35,788 bases of DNA from Rubellimicrobium aerolatum (GTDB lineage Bacteria; Pseudomonadota; Alphaproteobacteria; Rhodobacterales; Rhodobacteraceae), in assembly GCF_017872975.1 (NCBI RefSeq), contig NZ_JAGGJP010000021.1, positions 1 to 35,788 on the forward strand, given 5' to 3'. The notes beneath the pieces were generated by a model. That model saw only the letters and a list, made by a program, of their open reading frames with translations. It made no database searches and was not told where the DNA came from. Positions 1 through 7,561 of the stretch are shown here, one piece after another (positions within the stretch are counted from its first letter, which is position 1; the number at the start of each line of letters is the position of its first letter). A program made the position numbers and the translations under genes.

Positions 1-184
1 CGGCGGCGAAGGAGCGGTAGTACTTGATCTCCTCCAGCCGCGCGAGCTCGCCCTCGTCGCAGCGCGCGCACACCGCGCGGTGGCGGATCGGGCAGCCGGA
101 GCAGGACTCGGGCTCGGCGGCCAAGCGCTTGAGGGCGGGGGCAGCGGTCGGGGAACGACGGAGGAGCGTCTGGTCGAAGGGCAT
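1..184 (-). CDS. fnrL: FNR-type oxygen-sensing regulator, N-terminal part (gene runs off left edge)
   Basis: Only the first 61 residues are present. They contain four cysteines (C28, C31, C39, C42) in the pattern C-x2-C-x7-C-x2-C, followed by ELARLEEIKYYRSF, which reads as the start of the cyclic-nucleotide-like sensor fold. A cysteine-rich N-terminus just before the sensor fold is the mark of [4Fe-4S] FNR/FnrL/FixK-type regulators that bind DNA only without oxygen. The start is the ATG at 184; the ribosome site is weak. A perfect FNR box lies at 287-300, so the gene may control itself. Its place beside nor and nir genes fits anaerobic control. FnrL is inferred from the cysteine pattern and context; the HTH is outside the window. 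Confidence 0.8.
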   Translation of the reverse strand, partial: MPFDQTLLRRSPTAAPALKRLAAEPESCSGCPIRHRAVCARCDEGELARLEEIKYYRSFAA

Positions 185-286
185 GCCGGGGGAGGCCTCG
201 CGATGGGGGAGGAGGGGCGCGAACGACACGAACACACGGAACGGGGATGGCGCCTATAAGGGGATCGGAACCCCGTTTGGCAACCA

Positions 287-300
287 TTGATGCAGATCAA
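287..300 (-). promoter_or_regulatory. Perfect FNR box TTGAT-N4-ATCAA
   Basis: TTGATGCAGATCAA is an exact dyad matching the FNR/FnrL consensus. Its centre is 110 bp upstream of the minus-strand FNR-type gene. A TTATAG sequence at 259-254 could serve as the -10, which would put the box about 46 bp upstream of the start site. The other neighbour, nnrU, ends towards this gap, so the box can only serve the regulator gene itself. Confidence 0.8.
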
Positions 301-344
301 GGCGGGGCCTGTGGCCCTGTGCCGCAGGGCGCGCGAGGGAACCG

Positions 345-1031
345 TCAGAGGGGCAGGGGCGAGACGCCGATCACCCAGGGGTGCAGCCAGAGGAGGGCGA
401 GCCAGAGCGCCAGGGCCAGCGCTGCGCGGGGCAGGAGGCGGAGGCCGGTGCCGCGCCACCACGCCCCGTCGAGGAGGGGGGCGAGGGACAGCAGGGGGTG
501 GGCTGCGAAATAGACGGGGGCCCGAGGGCCGAGCGCGGCGCGGGCGCGGGCGTCGAAGAGGGGCATGGCGCCGAGGGCCAGCGCGAGGAAGAGGCCGAAG
601 AGGATCACGTGCGCGAGGTCGCCGTTGGGGGCGAGGTGCGCGCCGGACCAGAGGGCGAGCGACCAGAGCAGCGGGTGGCGCGTCAGGGCCGACAGGTCGG
701 GGCGGGCGGATGCGCGGGGCTGGCGGGGGCCGCCGAGGGTCACGGTCGGGGCGGGCAGGCCGAGGGCGGCGAGGAGCACCGCGAGAGGGACGAGGAGGTT
801 CGGGACCCAGCGCGTCCAGGGGACTTGCGGCCAGAGTTCGAGGTAGGGAGCCTGGCCGGCGGCGACGATCACCCAGGCGGTCACGGCGAGCGAGATGAAG
901 CCGTAGATCGAGAACCAGGCGCGGCGGCCAAAGGCGGCGAGGAGGCGGGACCGGACGCTCGGGCGCGTGGGGACGAAGTGCGTCAGGAGGAACGCCCCCA
1001 TCGCCAGCGTGAATCCGGTCCAGCCGGTCAT
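345..1031 (-). CDS. nnrU: NnrU family membrane protein
   Basis: A 228-residue hydrophobic protein with about six membrane segments, matching the NnrU family that is linked to nitric oxide and nitrite reductase genes in Rhodobacteraceae. The biochemical role is unknown; genetic work on the family places it in nitrite/NO respiration, and a distant relation to NnuR/isoprenoid methyltransferase-like membrane proteins has been proposed for it. The ATG at 1031 overlaps the stop of the upstream 74-codon gene (ATGA), so a longer in-frame start at 1130 is unlikely. Conserved-looking features are LTHFVPTRPSVR near the N-terminus and the LTRHPLLWSLALWSGAHL segment. It is the last gene of the nor operon and is followed by the FNR box gap. 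Confidence 0.85.
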   Translation of the reverse strand: MTGWTGFTLAMGAFLLTHFVPTRPSVRSRLLAAFGRRAWFSIYGFISLAVTAWVIVAAGQAPYLELWPQVPWTRWVPNLLVPLAVLLAALGLPAPTVTLGGPRQPRASARPDLSALTRHPLLWSLALWSGAHLAPNGDLAHVILFGLFLALALGAMPLFDARARAALGPRAPVYFAAHPLLSLAPLLDGAWWRGTGLRLLPRAALALALWLALLWLHPWVIGVSPLPL

Positions 1032-1252
1032 GGGGCGGCTCCGTCCACCTCGGCCATCAGGCGGGTGAGATGGCGGCCGTAGGCCCAGGCGGCGGGGAGG
1101 CCGAGGACGGCCCCTCCGGCGGCGGACCACCAGGGCGACAGGATCGGCACCCCCAGCCAGCCCAGGAGGAGCGAGGCGAAGAACACGTTCAGCCCCATGG
1201 CCCCGGCCGCGAAGGGATAGAGGCCCGCGACGAGCTTCCAGCCGGGGCTCAT
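1028..1252 (-). CDS. Small two-helix membrane protein of the nor operon (NnrT/NorF-like)
   Basis: About 74 residues with two hydrophobic helices (LYPFAAGAMGLNVFFASLLLGW and a second around SAAGGAVLGLPAAWAYG) and a charged C-terminal tail. The ATG at 1252 overlaps the TGA of the preceding small gene (ATGA), and its own TGA overlaps the ATG of nnrU. An ATG six codons further upstream (1270) is an alternative start. Small two-helix proteins called NnrT or NorF occur at this place in nor clusters. I cannot tell which name is right from sequence alone, so no symbol is given. The double stop-start overlap argues that it is translated together with nnrU. Confidence 0.7.
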   Translation of the reverse strand: MSPGWKLVAGLYPFAAGAMGLNVFFASLLLGWLGVPILSPWWSAAGGAVLGLPAAWAYGRHLTRLMAEVDGAAP

Positions 1253-1434
1253 CGCCGCGACACCAGCCATTGCACCGCCGCCAGTGCCAGGATCATCGCG
1301 ACGGAGGCGATGGCGAACCAGAGCTCGGCCTCTGTCGTCTGGGCGGCGGGGACGGGGGGCGCGAAGCCCTCGGCGGCGGCGAATTGGGGCGCCAGCAGGA
1401 GGAGCGCGAGGAGGAGAAGTTCGAGGAGGGGCAT
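1249..1434 (-). CDS. Very small membrane/exported protein downstream of norD
   Basis: 61 residues: a hydrophobic N-terminus ending in QFAAAEG that looks like a signal peptide or first helix, a short Pro-rich linker, and a second helix (LWFAIASVAMILALAAVQWLV) ending in SRR. The ATG at 1434 lies 3 bp after the norD stop and the gene overlaps the next by 4 bp, so it is part of the nor operon. It may be the protein others call NnrT or NorF, with a role in cNOR maturation or stability; this is inference from position only. Confidence 0.65.
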   Translation of the reverse strand: MPLLELLLLALLLLAPQFAAAEGFAPPVPAAQTTEAELWFAIASVAMILALAAVQWLVSRR

Positions 1435-1437
1435 GGG

Positions 1438-3366
1438 TCAGGTCTCCCGTGTGAGCGAGTGATAGATGTCGGGCAGGGCCTTGGGCAAGCGGGCCGGGTC
1501 GGGCAGCAGCGTGAAGCCGGCGCGGCCGAAGATGCGGGCGAACCAGTCCTGGCCGTCGGCGTCGATGACGACGCCGTGGACGGACTGGCCCAGCGCGCGG
1601 GCCTCGCGCACGGCCATGCGGCTGTCCTCGATGCCGTGCACGCCCTCGTAATGGTCGAGGTCGTTGGGCTTGCCGTCGGTCAGGATGAGGAGGAGGCGCT
1701 TTTGGGCGCCTTGCTCGGCCAGTTGCGCGGAGGCGTGGCGGATGGCGGCGCCGAGGCGGGTGTAGTGGCCGGGGCGCAGGCCGCCGATGCGGGCGGTGAC
1801 GGTCGCGGACATCGGCTCGGCGAAGGACTTGCAGCGGTGCAGGAACACGCGGTCGCGGCGGAGCGAGGAGAAGCCCCAGACGGCGAGGCGGTCGCCCACC
1901 TTGTCGAGGCCCGCCGCCAGAGCCGCCACCGAGTCGCGGGCGGTGTCGATCACGGAGCGGTCGCCGGTCACGGCCTCGGTGCTGCGCGAGCAGTCCACGA
2001 GGAGGGCCACGGCGAGGTCGCGCTCCGTCGCGCGGGAGGCGAGGTGGAGGCGGTCGCTGCCCCGGCCCGTCGCGCGGAGCTGGGCGCGGGAGGCCACCAC
2101 GGCGTCGAGGTCGAAGTCCGCGCCGTCCATCTGCCGGGGGAGCGTGACGCGGCGGGGATGCAGCGCCTCGAACTGGCGGCGGACGCGGACGGCGAGGCGC
2201 GGGTCGGGCGTGACCGGGGCGGGGCCAGGGTCGGCCTCGGCCTCAAGGATGCGGGTGTGGTCGGCCATGTAGGACCGGGTGCGGTGGTTCCACTCGGGGT
2301 AGGTGAAGCGGTCCGACAGGCGCTCGTGGTCGGCGTCCTGCGGCGCGAGGTCGAGCGAGACGCGCAGGCGCGAGGCGGCGCGCTTCCAGTGCTGGGACAG
2401 GGTGATGTGGTCCTGGTCCTCGGCGGCCTTGGCGGCGTTGTCGGCATCGTCGTCGTCGGTCAGGCGGGCGAGGTTCAGGCTCTCGGCCCAGGACAGGATG
2501 CCCTCGAAGCGGTAAAGGATGAAGCTGTCGCGGCGGTTGGCCTGGTCGCGCTCCTCGCGCTGGCCCTTCTTGCGGGCTCCGGCGGCAAGGGCGGCGGGGC
2601 CGGGGTCGGCCTCGGGCGAGTCGGCGGCGCCGCGCCCGGGGGCCGGGCGGTCGAGGCGCGGCCAGAGCGGGATGGGGGCCAGGGGCACGTAGCCGCGCGG
2701 GGCGTGGAGGGTGCCGGCGTCGAACTCGCGCAGGAGGGCCTGGGCGCGGTCGTGGAAGGGCGGCGGGCCGCCGAGCACCCAGAGGGCCAACTCCTCGACC
2801 GCCGCTTCGGTGGCGGAGGCGGGACGGGCGGGGCGATGGGCGCGGAGATGGGCGGCCATCGTGGAGGCGGTAGGGGCAAGGCCGGGGCAGAGGGCGCGGG
2901 CGCGCAGCGTGGCCCGCTCCATGACCCGCAGATGGGCCATGTCGGCGAGGAGCGGGTCGTCGGCTGGAGCGGGGGCCTCGGCGACGGCGGCGAGGGCGGC
3001 GAGCCAGAGATAGGCGGCGCGGTTGAGGTCGCGCGTGGGGAAGGCGTCGATGGTCGGCGGCAGGCGGAGGCGTTCGCCGTCGAAGCTGGCGCGATGCTCG
3101 CGCGGGTAGTGGCCGGCGATGCGCTCGCCCAGGTGCCGGCGGCGGGAGGCGACGGTCTCGGGGGCGGGGCCGATCTCCACGCCGGCCGCGCCGCCCAGGG
3201 CGCGGAAGAGGATGGCGACCGAGGCGCGCATCTCCTCCAGCGTCACCGCCTCTCCGGCCGCGCCCTCGGGCGCGGCGGCGAGGCGGCTGGCCCAGTCGTG
3301 CCACAGGTTGCCGACGGTTTCTTCGGGTTCCATGAGGTCGAGCGCGGCGTGGACGGCGTGGAGCAT
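1438..3366 (-). CDS. norD: NorD, cNOR activation protein with VWA domain
   Basis: 642 residues. The C-terminal third is a von Willebrand A domain with a complete metal-ion-dependent adhesion site: D458-C-S460-R-S462, T536 and D564 (LTDGKPND). The N-terminal two thirds are helical and charged, as in known NorD/CbbO proteins. NorD works with the MoxR-type ATPase NorQ to insert or activate the non-heme iron of nitric oxide reductase. It starts 11 bp after the norQ stop and is followed 3 bp later by a small membrane protein gene. Length and order match Rhodobacter and Paracoccus nor operons. Confidence 0.95.
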   Translation of the reverse strand: MLHAVHAALDLMEPEETVGNLWHDWASRLAAAPEGAAGEAVTLEEMRASVAILFRALGGAAGVEIGPAPETVASRRRHLGERIAGHYPREHRASFDGERLRLPPTIDAFPTRDLNRAAYLWLAALAAVAEAPAPADDPLLADMAHLRVMERATLRARALCPGLAPTASTMAAHLRAHRPARPASATEAAVEELALWVLGGPPPFHDRAQALLREFDAGTLHAPRGYVPLAPIPLWPRLDRPAPGRGAADSPEADPGPAALAAGARKKGQREERDQANRRDSFILYRFEGILSWAESLNLARLTDDDDADNAAKAAEDQDHITLSQHWKRAASRLRVSLDLAPQDADHERLSDRFTYPEWNHRTRSYMADHTRILEAEADPGPAPVTPDPRLAVRVRRQFEALHPRRVTLPRQMDGADFDLDAVVASRAQLRATGRGSDRLHLASRATERDLAVALLVDCSRSTEAVTGDRSVIDTARDSVAALAAGLDKVGDRLAVWGFSSLRRDRVFLHRCKSFAEPMSATVTARIGGLRPGHYTRLGAAIRHASAQLAEQGAQKRLLLILTDGKPNDLDHYEGVHGIEDSRMAVREARALGQSVHGVVIDADGQDWFARIFGRAGFTLLPDPARLPKALPDIYHSLTRET

Positions 3367-3377
3367 GGGTCCGGCCC

Positions 3378-4184
3378 TTATCCGAAGACGGTGGCGGCGA
3401 GGTCGCGCAGGGCGGCCTGGGTGTCGGCGTCGTCGCTGAGCGGCTCGATGATCGCGGCCTCGAGGGCGCGGTCCACCGGCATCCCCCCGGCGATCAGGCT
3501 GCCCGCGTAGACGAGGAGGCGGGTGGAGACGCCTTCCTCCAGGTCCATGCCCGACAGCTTGCGGATGTGCCCGGCGAGGCGGACCAGCGCCTTGGCGCGG
3601 GGCTCGTCCAGCTTCGTCTCGTGCTGGAGCACGCGGGTTTCCAGCTCGGGCGCGGGGAAGTCGAAGCCGATGGACAGGAAGCGCTGGCGGGTCGAGGGCT
3701 TCAGCTTCTTGAGGATCGACTGGTAGCCGGGGTTGTAGCTGGCGACCAGCATGAAGCCTGGCGGCGCGGCGAGGTCCTCGCCCGTGCGGTCGATGAACAG
3801 GCGGCGGCGGTCGTCGGTGAGGGGGTGCAGGACCACCGTCACGTCCTTGCGGGCCTCCACCACCTCGTCGAGGTAGCAGATGCCGCCTTCGCGGACCGCG
3901 CGGGTCAGGGGGCCGTCGGTCCAGACCGTTTCGCCGCCCTGGAGGAGGTGGCGGCCGATCAGGTCGGCCGCCGAAAGGTCGTCATGGCAGGCGACCGTGA
4001 AGAGCGGCAGGTTCAGCCGGGCGGCCATGTGCTCCACGAACCGCGTCTTGCCGCAGCCGGTGGGGCCCTTGAGCAGCAGCGGCAGGCCGCGGGCGTGGGC
4101 GGTGGCGAAGAGATCGCATTCGTCGGCGGAGGGCTGGTAGTAGGGGACCGCGCGGGTCCCCTTGGGGTGAATGTGGGCGTTCAT
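3378..4184 (-). CDS. norQ: NorQ, MoxR-type AAA+ ATPase
   Basis: 268 residues, full length for NorQ/CbbQ. Walker A is GPTGCGKT (40-47), Walker B is ICYLDE (102-107), sensor 1 is ASYNP (148-152), and STRQRF at 164-169 is the arginine-finger region. The family remodels a VWA-domain partner, here NorD, to load FeB into NorB. The ATG at 4184 lies 3 bp downstream of the norB stop. The gene is soluble and cytoplasmic by composition. Confidence 0.96.
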   Translation of the reverse strand: MNAHIHPKGTRAVPYYQPSADECDLFATAHARGLPLLLKGPTGCGKTRFVEHMAARLNLPLFTVACHDDLSAADLIGRHLLQGGETVWTDGPLTRAVREGGICYLDEVVEARKDVTVVLHPLTDDRRRLFIDRTGEDLAAPPGFMLVASYNPGYQSILKKLKPSTRQRFLSIGFDFPAPELETRVLQHETKLDEPRAKALVRLAGHIRKLSGMDLEEGVSTRLLVYAGSLIAGGMPVDRALEAAIIEPLSDDADTQAALRDLAATVFG

Positions 4185-4187
4185 GGC

Positions 4188-5543
4188 TCACTCTCCCGGT
4201 TGCAGGTTGGCGCGGATCACGGGACCCGGCGTGACGGCCTCGCGGCGGACCGCGACGAGGCTCCAGATGAAGAGGATCGCGCCGAGGACGACCGCCGCGC
4301 CGGCGCCGAAGCGCATGACGTAGAAGAGCACCAGCTCGTCCTGCACTTCCATGTAGTAGAGGCCCATCACCCGCTGGAGGTGCGTCTGGATGGTGCCGGC
4401 GAAGGTGAGCGTGAAGGTCATGAAGGCCACGCCGCCCGTCATCAGCCAGAACGAGGCCATGTTGAGCACCTGGTTGTAGGGCGCGCGGCCCCGCAGGTGC
4501 GGCACGGCGTAGGTCATGATCGCGAGGTTGAGCGCGACATAGGCCCCGTAGAAGGCGAGGTGCCCGTGGGCGGCCGTCACCTGCGTGCCGTGGGTGTAGT
4601 AGTTCACCCCGTGCAGCGTGTGGAGGAACCCCCAGACGCCCGCGCCGAAGAAGGCGACGGTGGCGGAGCCGAGCGACCACAGGAGCGCGGCCTTGTTCGG
4701 GTGGTTCCTGCGGCCCTTCCAGACCATGACGAAGGAGAAGCTCATCATCGCGAAGAAGGGGACGACCTCGAAGGTCGAGAAGATGGAGCCGATCCACTGC
4801 CAGTAGCCGGGCGCGCCGATCCAGAAGTAGTGGTGGCCGGTGCCGAGGATGCCCGAGAAGAGCGCCATGGCGACGATGACGTAGAGCCACTTCTCGATCA
4901 CCTCGCGGTCCACGCCGGTCAGCTTGAGCATCAGGAAGCCCAGGATCGCGGCCATGACCAGCTCCCAGGTGGCTTCCACCCAGAGGTGGACGACGAACCA
5001 CCAGTACATCTTGTCGAGCGACAGGTTGTCCGGGTTGATGAAGGCGAAGACCCAGAGGAGCGACAGGAGCCAGAGGCCGAGGAGCAGGATGTTCGTGATC
5101 GCCGTCTTGCGCCCCGCGAGCGAGGTCATGGTGATGTTGAACAGGAAGATCAGCGCGCCGACCAGGATGCCGAGCTTGACCCAAAGCGGCTGTTCGAGGA
5201 ACTCGCGGCCGCCGTGGATGCCCCAAAGGTAGCTCGCCACCGCGCCGAGCGTGCCGACGGTGAAGAGCGCGAGCTGGACCCAGGCGAGCTTGACGGAGAA
5301 CAGCTCGCGTTCGGCCTCCTCGGGGACGAGGTAGTAGGCGGCGCCGAAGAAGCCGAGGAGGATCCAGACCACGAGGGCGTTGGTGTGGATCATGCGGACG
5401 ACGTTGAAGGGCAGAAGCTCCGACAGCGTGTTGGGCGAGATGTAGATCCAGCCCGCGAGGAGCCCCGCGAGGACCTGGACGGCGAAGAGGCCGAGCGCCA
5501 CGGCGAAATACGCCAGCGCGACCTTCTGGGATTGATACTTCAT
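4188..5543 (-). CDS. norB: Nitric oxide reductase large subunit NorB
   Basis: 451 residues with about 12 membrane helices. It reduces two NO to N2O at a heme b3-FeB centre. The ligands can be placed by comparison with known cNOR: H53 (RMIHTN) and H328 for heme b, H326 for heme b3, and H186, H237, H238 with E190 for FeB; E194 and E259 are further conserved glutamates. It lacks the fused quinol-oxidising N-terminal part of qNorB and sits next to norC, so this is the cytochrome-c-type enzyme. A GGAGA ribosome site lies 8 bp upstream of the ATG, which begins 13 bp after the norC stop. Confidence 0.98.
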   Translation of the reverse strand: MKYQSQKVALAYFAVALGLFAVQVLAGLLAGWIYISPNTLSELLPFNVVRMIHTNALVVWILLGFFGAAYYLVPEEAERELFSVKLAWVQLALFTVGTLGAVASYLWGIHGGREFLEQPLWVKLGILVGALIFLFNITMTSLAGRKTAITNILLLGLWLLSLLWVFAFINPDNLSLDKMYWWFVVHLWVEATWELVMAAILGFLMLKLTGVDREVIEKWLYVIVAMALFSGILGTGHHYFWIGAPGYWQWIGSIFSTFEVVPFFAMMSFSFVMVWKGRRNHPNKAALLWSLGSATVAFFGAGVWGFLHTLHGVNYYTHGTQVTAAHGHLAFYGAYVALNLAIMTYAVPHLRGRAPYNQVLNMASFWLMTGGVAFMTFTLTFAGTIQTHLQRVMGLYYMEVQDELVLFYVMRFGAGAAVVLGAILFIWSLVAVRREAVTPGPVIRANLQPGE

Positions 5544-5556
5544 CGGGGGATTCTCC

Positions 5557-6003
5557 TCAGCCGGCGTCGTTGGGCGGCCAGTCCTGGGTGTTCGTGTCGT
5601 CGGCCCAGCGCAGGAAGTCGGCGAGGCCGCGCGTCTCCTCCTCGGTCAGGTCGAAGTGGGGCATCTGGCGGCGGCCCTCGATGCCGGAGGGCTGGGCCTG
5701 GATCCAGGCGTCGAGCACCTCGTAGGCGCCCTCGGGGTCCTCCTGGACGCCCCAGCGGGTCATCACGTTGCCGAGCTCGGGCGCGAAGTAGGCGCCCTCG
5801 CCGTGGAGGGTGTGGCAGTTGATGCAGCTCTCGCGCTCCCAGACGTGCTTGCCGAGGATCACCTCCTCGGTGAGCGGCGGGGTCGCGGCGTTCGCGATGG
5901 TGTAGTGGCTGTGGGTGACGAGGGCGGCGAAGACGGCCACGAAGAACAGCGATCCTCCGTAGAACACGTTTCGCGCCCTGGCCTTGGTCAGGATCTCCGA
6001 CAT
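5557..6003 (-). CDS. norC: Nitric oxide reductase cytochrome c subunit NorC
   Basis: 148 residues: one N-terminal membrane anchor (about 13-32) followed by a periplasmic heme c domain with C60-I-N-C63-H64 and the probable axial Met at M114 (QMPHF). It passes electrons from cytochrome c or pseudoazurin to NorB. The ATG at 6003 is preceded by an AAGGGAAG ribosome site; an upstream in-frame extension to 6186 runs across the promoter and is rejected. It is the first gene of norCBQD and has an NnrR box at 6066-6079. Confidence 0.97.
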   Translation of the reverse strand: MSEILTKARARNVFYGGSLFFVAVFAALVTHSHYTIANAATPPLTEEVILGKHVWERESCINCHTLHGEGAYFAPELGNVMTRWGVQEDPEGAYEVLDAWIQAQPSGIEGRRQMPHFDLTEEETRGLADFLRWADDTNTQDWPPNDAG

Positions 6004-6065
6004 GGGCTTCCCTTGGGCGGTGGTTCGGACTGGAGCCGTCCTAGCCTTCCGGTTGCGCCGCGAGG

Positions 6066-6079
6066 TTGCGGTTGCGCAA
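6066..6079 (-). promoter_or_regulatory. NnrR/DNR box upstream of norC and the divergent DUF1858 gene
   Basis: TTGCG-GTTG-CGCAA is a perfect dyad of the NnrR/DNR type. Its centre is 69.5 bp from the norC ATG. Placing it at -41.5 puts the norC start site near 6031 and a TAGGAC -10 at 6043-6038. The divergent gene starts 79 bp to the other side, so one site may serve both directions. Confidence 0.85.
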
Positions 6080-6151
6080 AGACCGAGCGATTTGATCGGA
6101 GGCATCGTGGAGGAACCCGGCAGGAGCCGGGAACCAAGGGAGACACGTGCC

Positions 6152-6385
6152 ATGCGCGCCCGCGCCGCTTGCAAGGGGTTGGACATCGACGACCCGGACC
6201 TGCCGCTGTCGCGGCTCTTCGAGGCGTGGCCCGACGCGGGGCTGGCCTTCGTGGAGCGCAGGATGCTCTGCTTCGGCTGCCCGATCGCGCCCTTCCACCG
6301 CGTCGCGGATGCGGTGCGGGAGTACGGGTTCGACGAGGAGGCCTTCCGCGCGGAGATCCGGGCGGCGGCCGGCCTGGCCGGTTGA
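6152..6385 (+). CDS. Small redox-disulfide (DUF1858-like) protein
   Basis: 77 residues. The core (SRLFEAWPDAGLAFVER, then MLCFGCPIAPF) carries a C-x2-C pair in the context typical of the DUF1858/hybrid-cluster-protein-associated redox disulfide domain. Such proteins are found beside NO and nitrite stress genes. The start at 6152 has an AGGGAGA ribosome site about 9 bp upstream. It is divergent from norC and shares the NnrR box gap, so NO-dependent expression is likely. The substrate or partner is not known; a role in NO or nitrosative stress redox chemistry is inference. Confidence 0.8.
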   Translation: MRARAACKGLDIDDPDLPLSRLFEAWPDAGLAFVERRMLCFGCPIAPFHRVADAVREYGFDEEAFRAEIRAAAGLAG

Positions 6386-6766
6386 CGCGTGCACGACGCG
6401 CGGCGGCTGGGTCTTTGCGGCCCCGTCCCGGCGCGGTCCTGCGCGGGGGTGGGTCCTCCCAGGGGGGCGTCCGGTCGCGCGGCGTCCCTTCAAACAGCGA
6501 GCGGCCCAGCGACGGGGAGCCTCCGCGAGCGCGGGCGGTCCTTGGGCACGTGCGAGGAGAATGCCAGCGAGGGGTTGACGAAGTCCGACAGCAACGGGCG
6601 TTGCGTGTTGCGTGGCATTTTAGGGATCGGGAGTGGGGTCGTCGTAGGGTGGGGTTTCACCCCACCGATCGGGGCGGCGGCGAGAGCGGCCGGCGAGGCG
6701 CGGGCGGCTCCCGGCGCATGGTGGGGTGGAACCCCATCCTACGGTGAATGGCTGGCGTCGGGGGCG
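6386..6766. other. Intergenic region of 381 bp holding a repeat element
   Basis: No credible gene. The first 250 bases are GC-rich with no clear promoter or U-tailed terminator for the DUF1858 gene. A stretch around 6599-6612 has the direct repeat GTTGCGTGTTGCGT. The distal part is the inverted-repeat element described at 6643-6743. Confidence 0.6.
6643..6743. repeat. 101-bp intergenic element with 24-bp imperfect inverted ends
   Basis: The left arm 6643-6666 and right arm 6720-6743 are inverted copies matching at 22 of 24 positions. Each arm is itself a hairpin: GGTGGGG-TTTCA-CCCCACC on the left (6648-6666), and GGTGGGG-TGGAA-CCCCATC with one G-T wobble on the right. The 53 bp between the arms is GC-rich and non-coding. 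The layout resembles REP/BIME or small MITE-like elements. Confidence 0.8.
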
Positions 6767-7462
6767 TCAGGCCGTCGCGCCGGACAGGAGCACCAGCTTG
6801 TGGGGCTGCGTCACCACGATGCGCTTGCGGCGGCTTTCCACGAGGCCGTCCTTTTCCCAGGCGGACAGAAGGCGGCTCACGGTGTGGAGCGTGGTGCCGG
6901 TCATCTCGGCGATGTTGGCGCGGGTGACGGGGAAGGCGATCTCGATGCCGCCCTCCACGGCGCGGCCGGTCTGGTTGACCATGCGCAGGACGCAGGCCGC
7001 GACCCGCTGCTCGACCGCCTGGGTCGCCAGCGCCGCCATGTCGTCGTGGAGCTGGTCGAGCCGCTGGCCGACGGTCGCCCAGGTCTCGGTCGCGAAGCCC
7101 TCGTAGCGCGACATGAAGCCGGGCCAGAGCCGGGTGGGCCAGGAGAGGGTGAGCGCCTCGCTCGCCGCGACGGCGGTGGCGGGGTAGGTGGCGCGGCCGA
7201 GGGCGGGCGCGATGCCGATGAGCTGGCCCGGCGGGATGTGGCGGACGATCACCTGCTCGCCGCCCGGCAGCACGCGAACCACCCGCGCCACCCCGTCGAG
7301 CAGGAGGAAGAAGCGGTCGGCCTCGTCGCCGCCGCGGAAGATCTCGGTGCCCTCGTCGTGGCGCCTGGAGGTGGCCTGGTCGAGGATCTCGCGGATCTGG
7401 GCGCGGTCGAGCTTGCGGAAGGGGGGCAGGGGGGCGATCAGGCTTTCGTCGAGCTTCTTCAC
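6767..7462 (-). CDS. nnrR: NnrR/DNR-type NO-responsive Crp/Fnr regulator
   Basis: 231 residues. An N-terminal cyclic-nucleotide-binding-like domain (about 15-130), a long dimer helix and a C-terminal winged HTH (TRANIAEMTGTTLHTVSRLLSAWE). It has no N-terminal cysteine cluster, unlike the FNR-type gene at the left edge, which fits heme- or NO-sensing NnrR/DNR proteins. The start codon is GTG at 7462 with a GGAGG ribosome site (7473-7469). It is divergent from pseudoazurin with a box at 7478-7491. It very likely controls norC, nirK and pseudoazurin through the dyads seen here. Family is sure; the exact subgroup is inferred. Confidence 0.88.
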   Translation of the reverse strand: MKKLDESLIAPLPPFRKLDRAQIREILDQATSRRHDEGTEIFRGGDEADRFFLLLDGVARVVRVLPGGEQVIVRHIPPGQLIGIAPALGRATYPATAVAASEALTLSWPTRLWPGFMSRYEGFATETWATVGQRLDQLHDDMAALATQAVEQRVAACVLRMVNQTGRAVEGGIEIAFPVTRANIAEMTGTTLHTVSRLLSAWEKDGLVESRRKRIVVTQPHKLVLLSGATA

Positions 7463-7477
7463 CTTCGGCCTCCGAGT

Positions 7478-7491
7478 TTGACCTGGCGCAA
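7478..7491 (+). promoter_or_regulatory. NnrR-type box between nnrR and pseudoazurin
   Basis: TTGAC-CTGG-CGCAA keeps the TTG/CAA outer arms at the right spacing but is not a perfect dyad. The centre is 77.5 bp from the pseudoazurin ATG. At -41.5 the start site would be near 7526, with TAAT at 7514-7517 in the -10 place. The centre is only 22 bp from the nnrR GTG, so for nnrR it would act as a block rather than an activator site. Confidence 0.7.
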
Positions 7492-7561
7492 GGTCCGGCG
7501 AATCGAACTAGCCTAATCCCGGCCTCGGAACAAACCGGAATGCCTTGAAAGGACCGAACCG

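Noticed and set aside
314-330. Terminator for the nor operon (GCCCTG/CAGGGC hairpin)
   Set aside because: Only a 6-bp stem and no T-run on the minus strand; too weak to call.
1270-3510. Long plus-strand reading frame opposite norD
   Set aside because: Shadow of norD; the translation is Gly/Ala/Glu-rich with no motif, whereas norD has a full VWA site.
3567-5822. Long plus-strand reading frame opposite norQ, norB and norC
   Set aside because: Shadow of three well-identified genes with all catalytic residues intact.
6599-6616. Possible NnrR box in the TTGCGTGTTGCG stretch
   Set aside because: It is a direct repeat, not a dyad; the second half lacks CGCAA.
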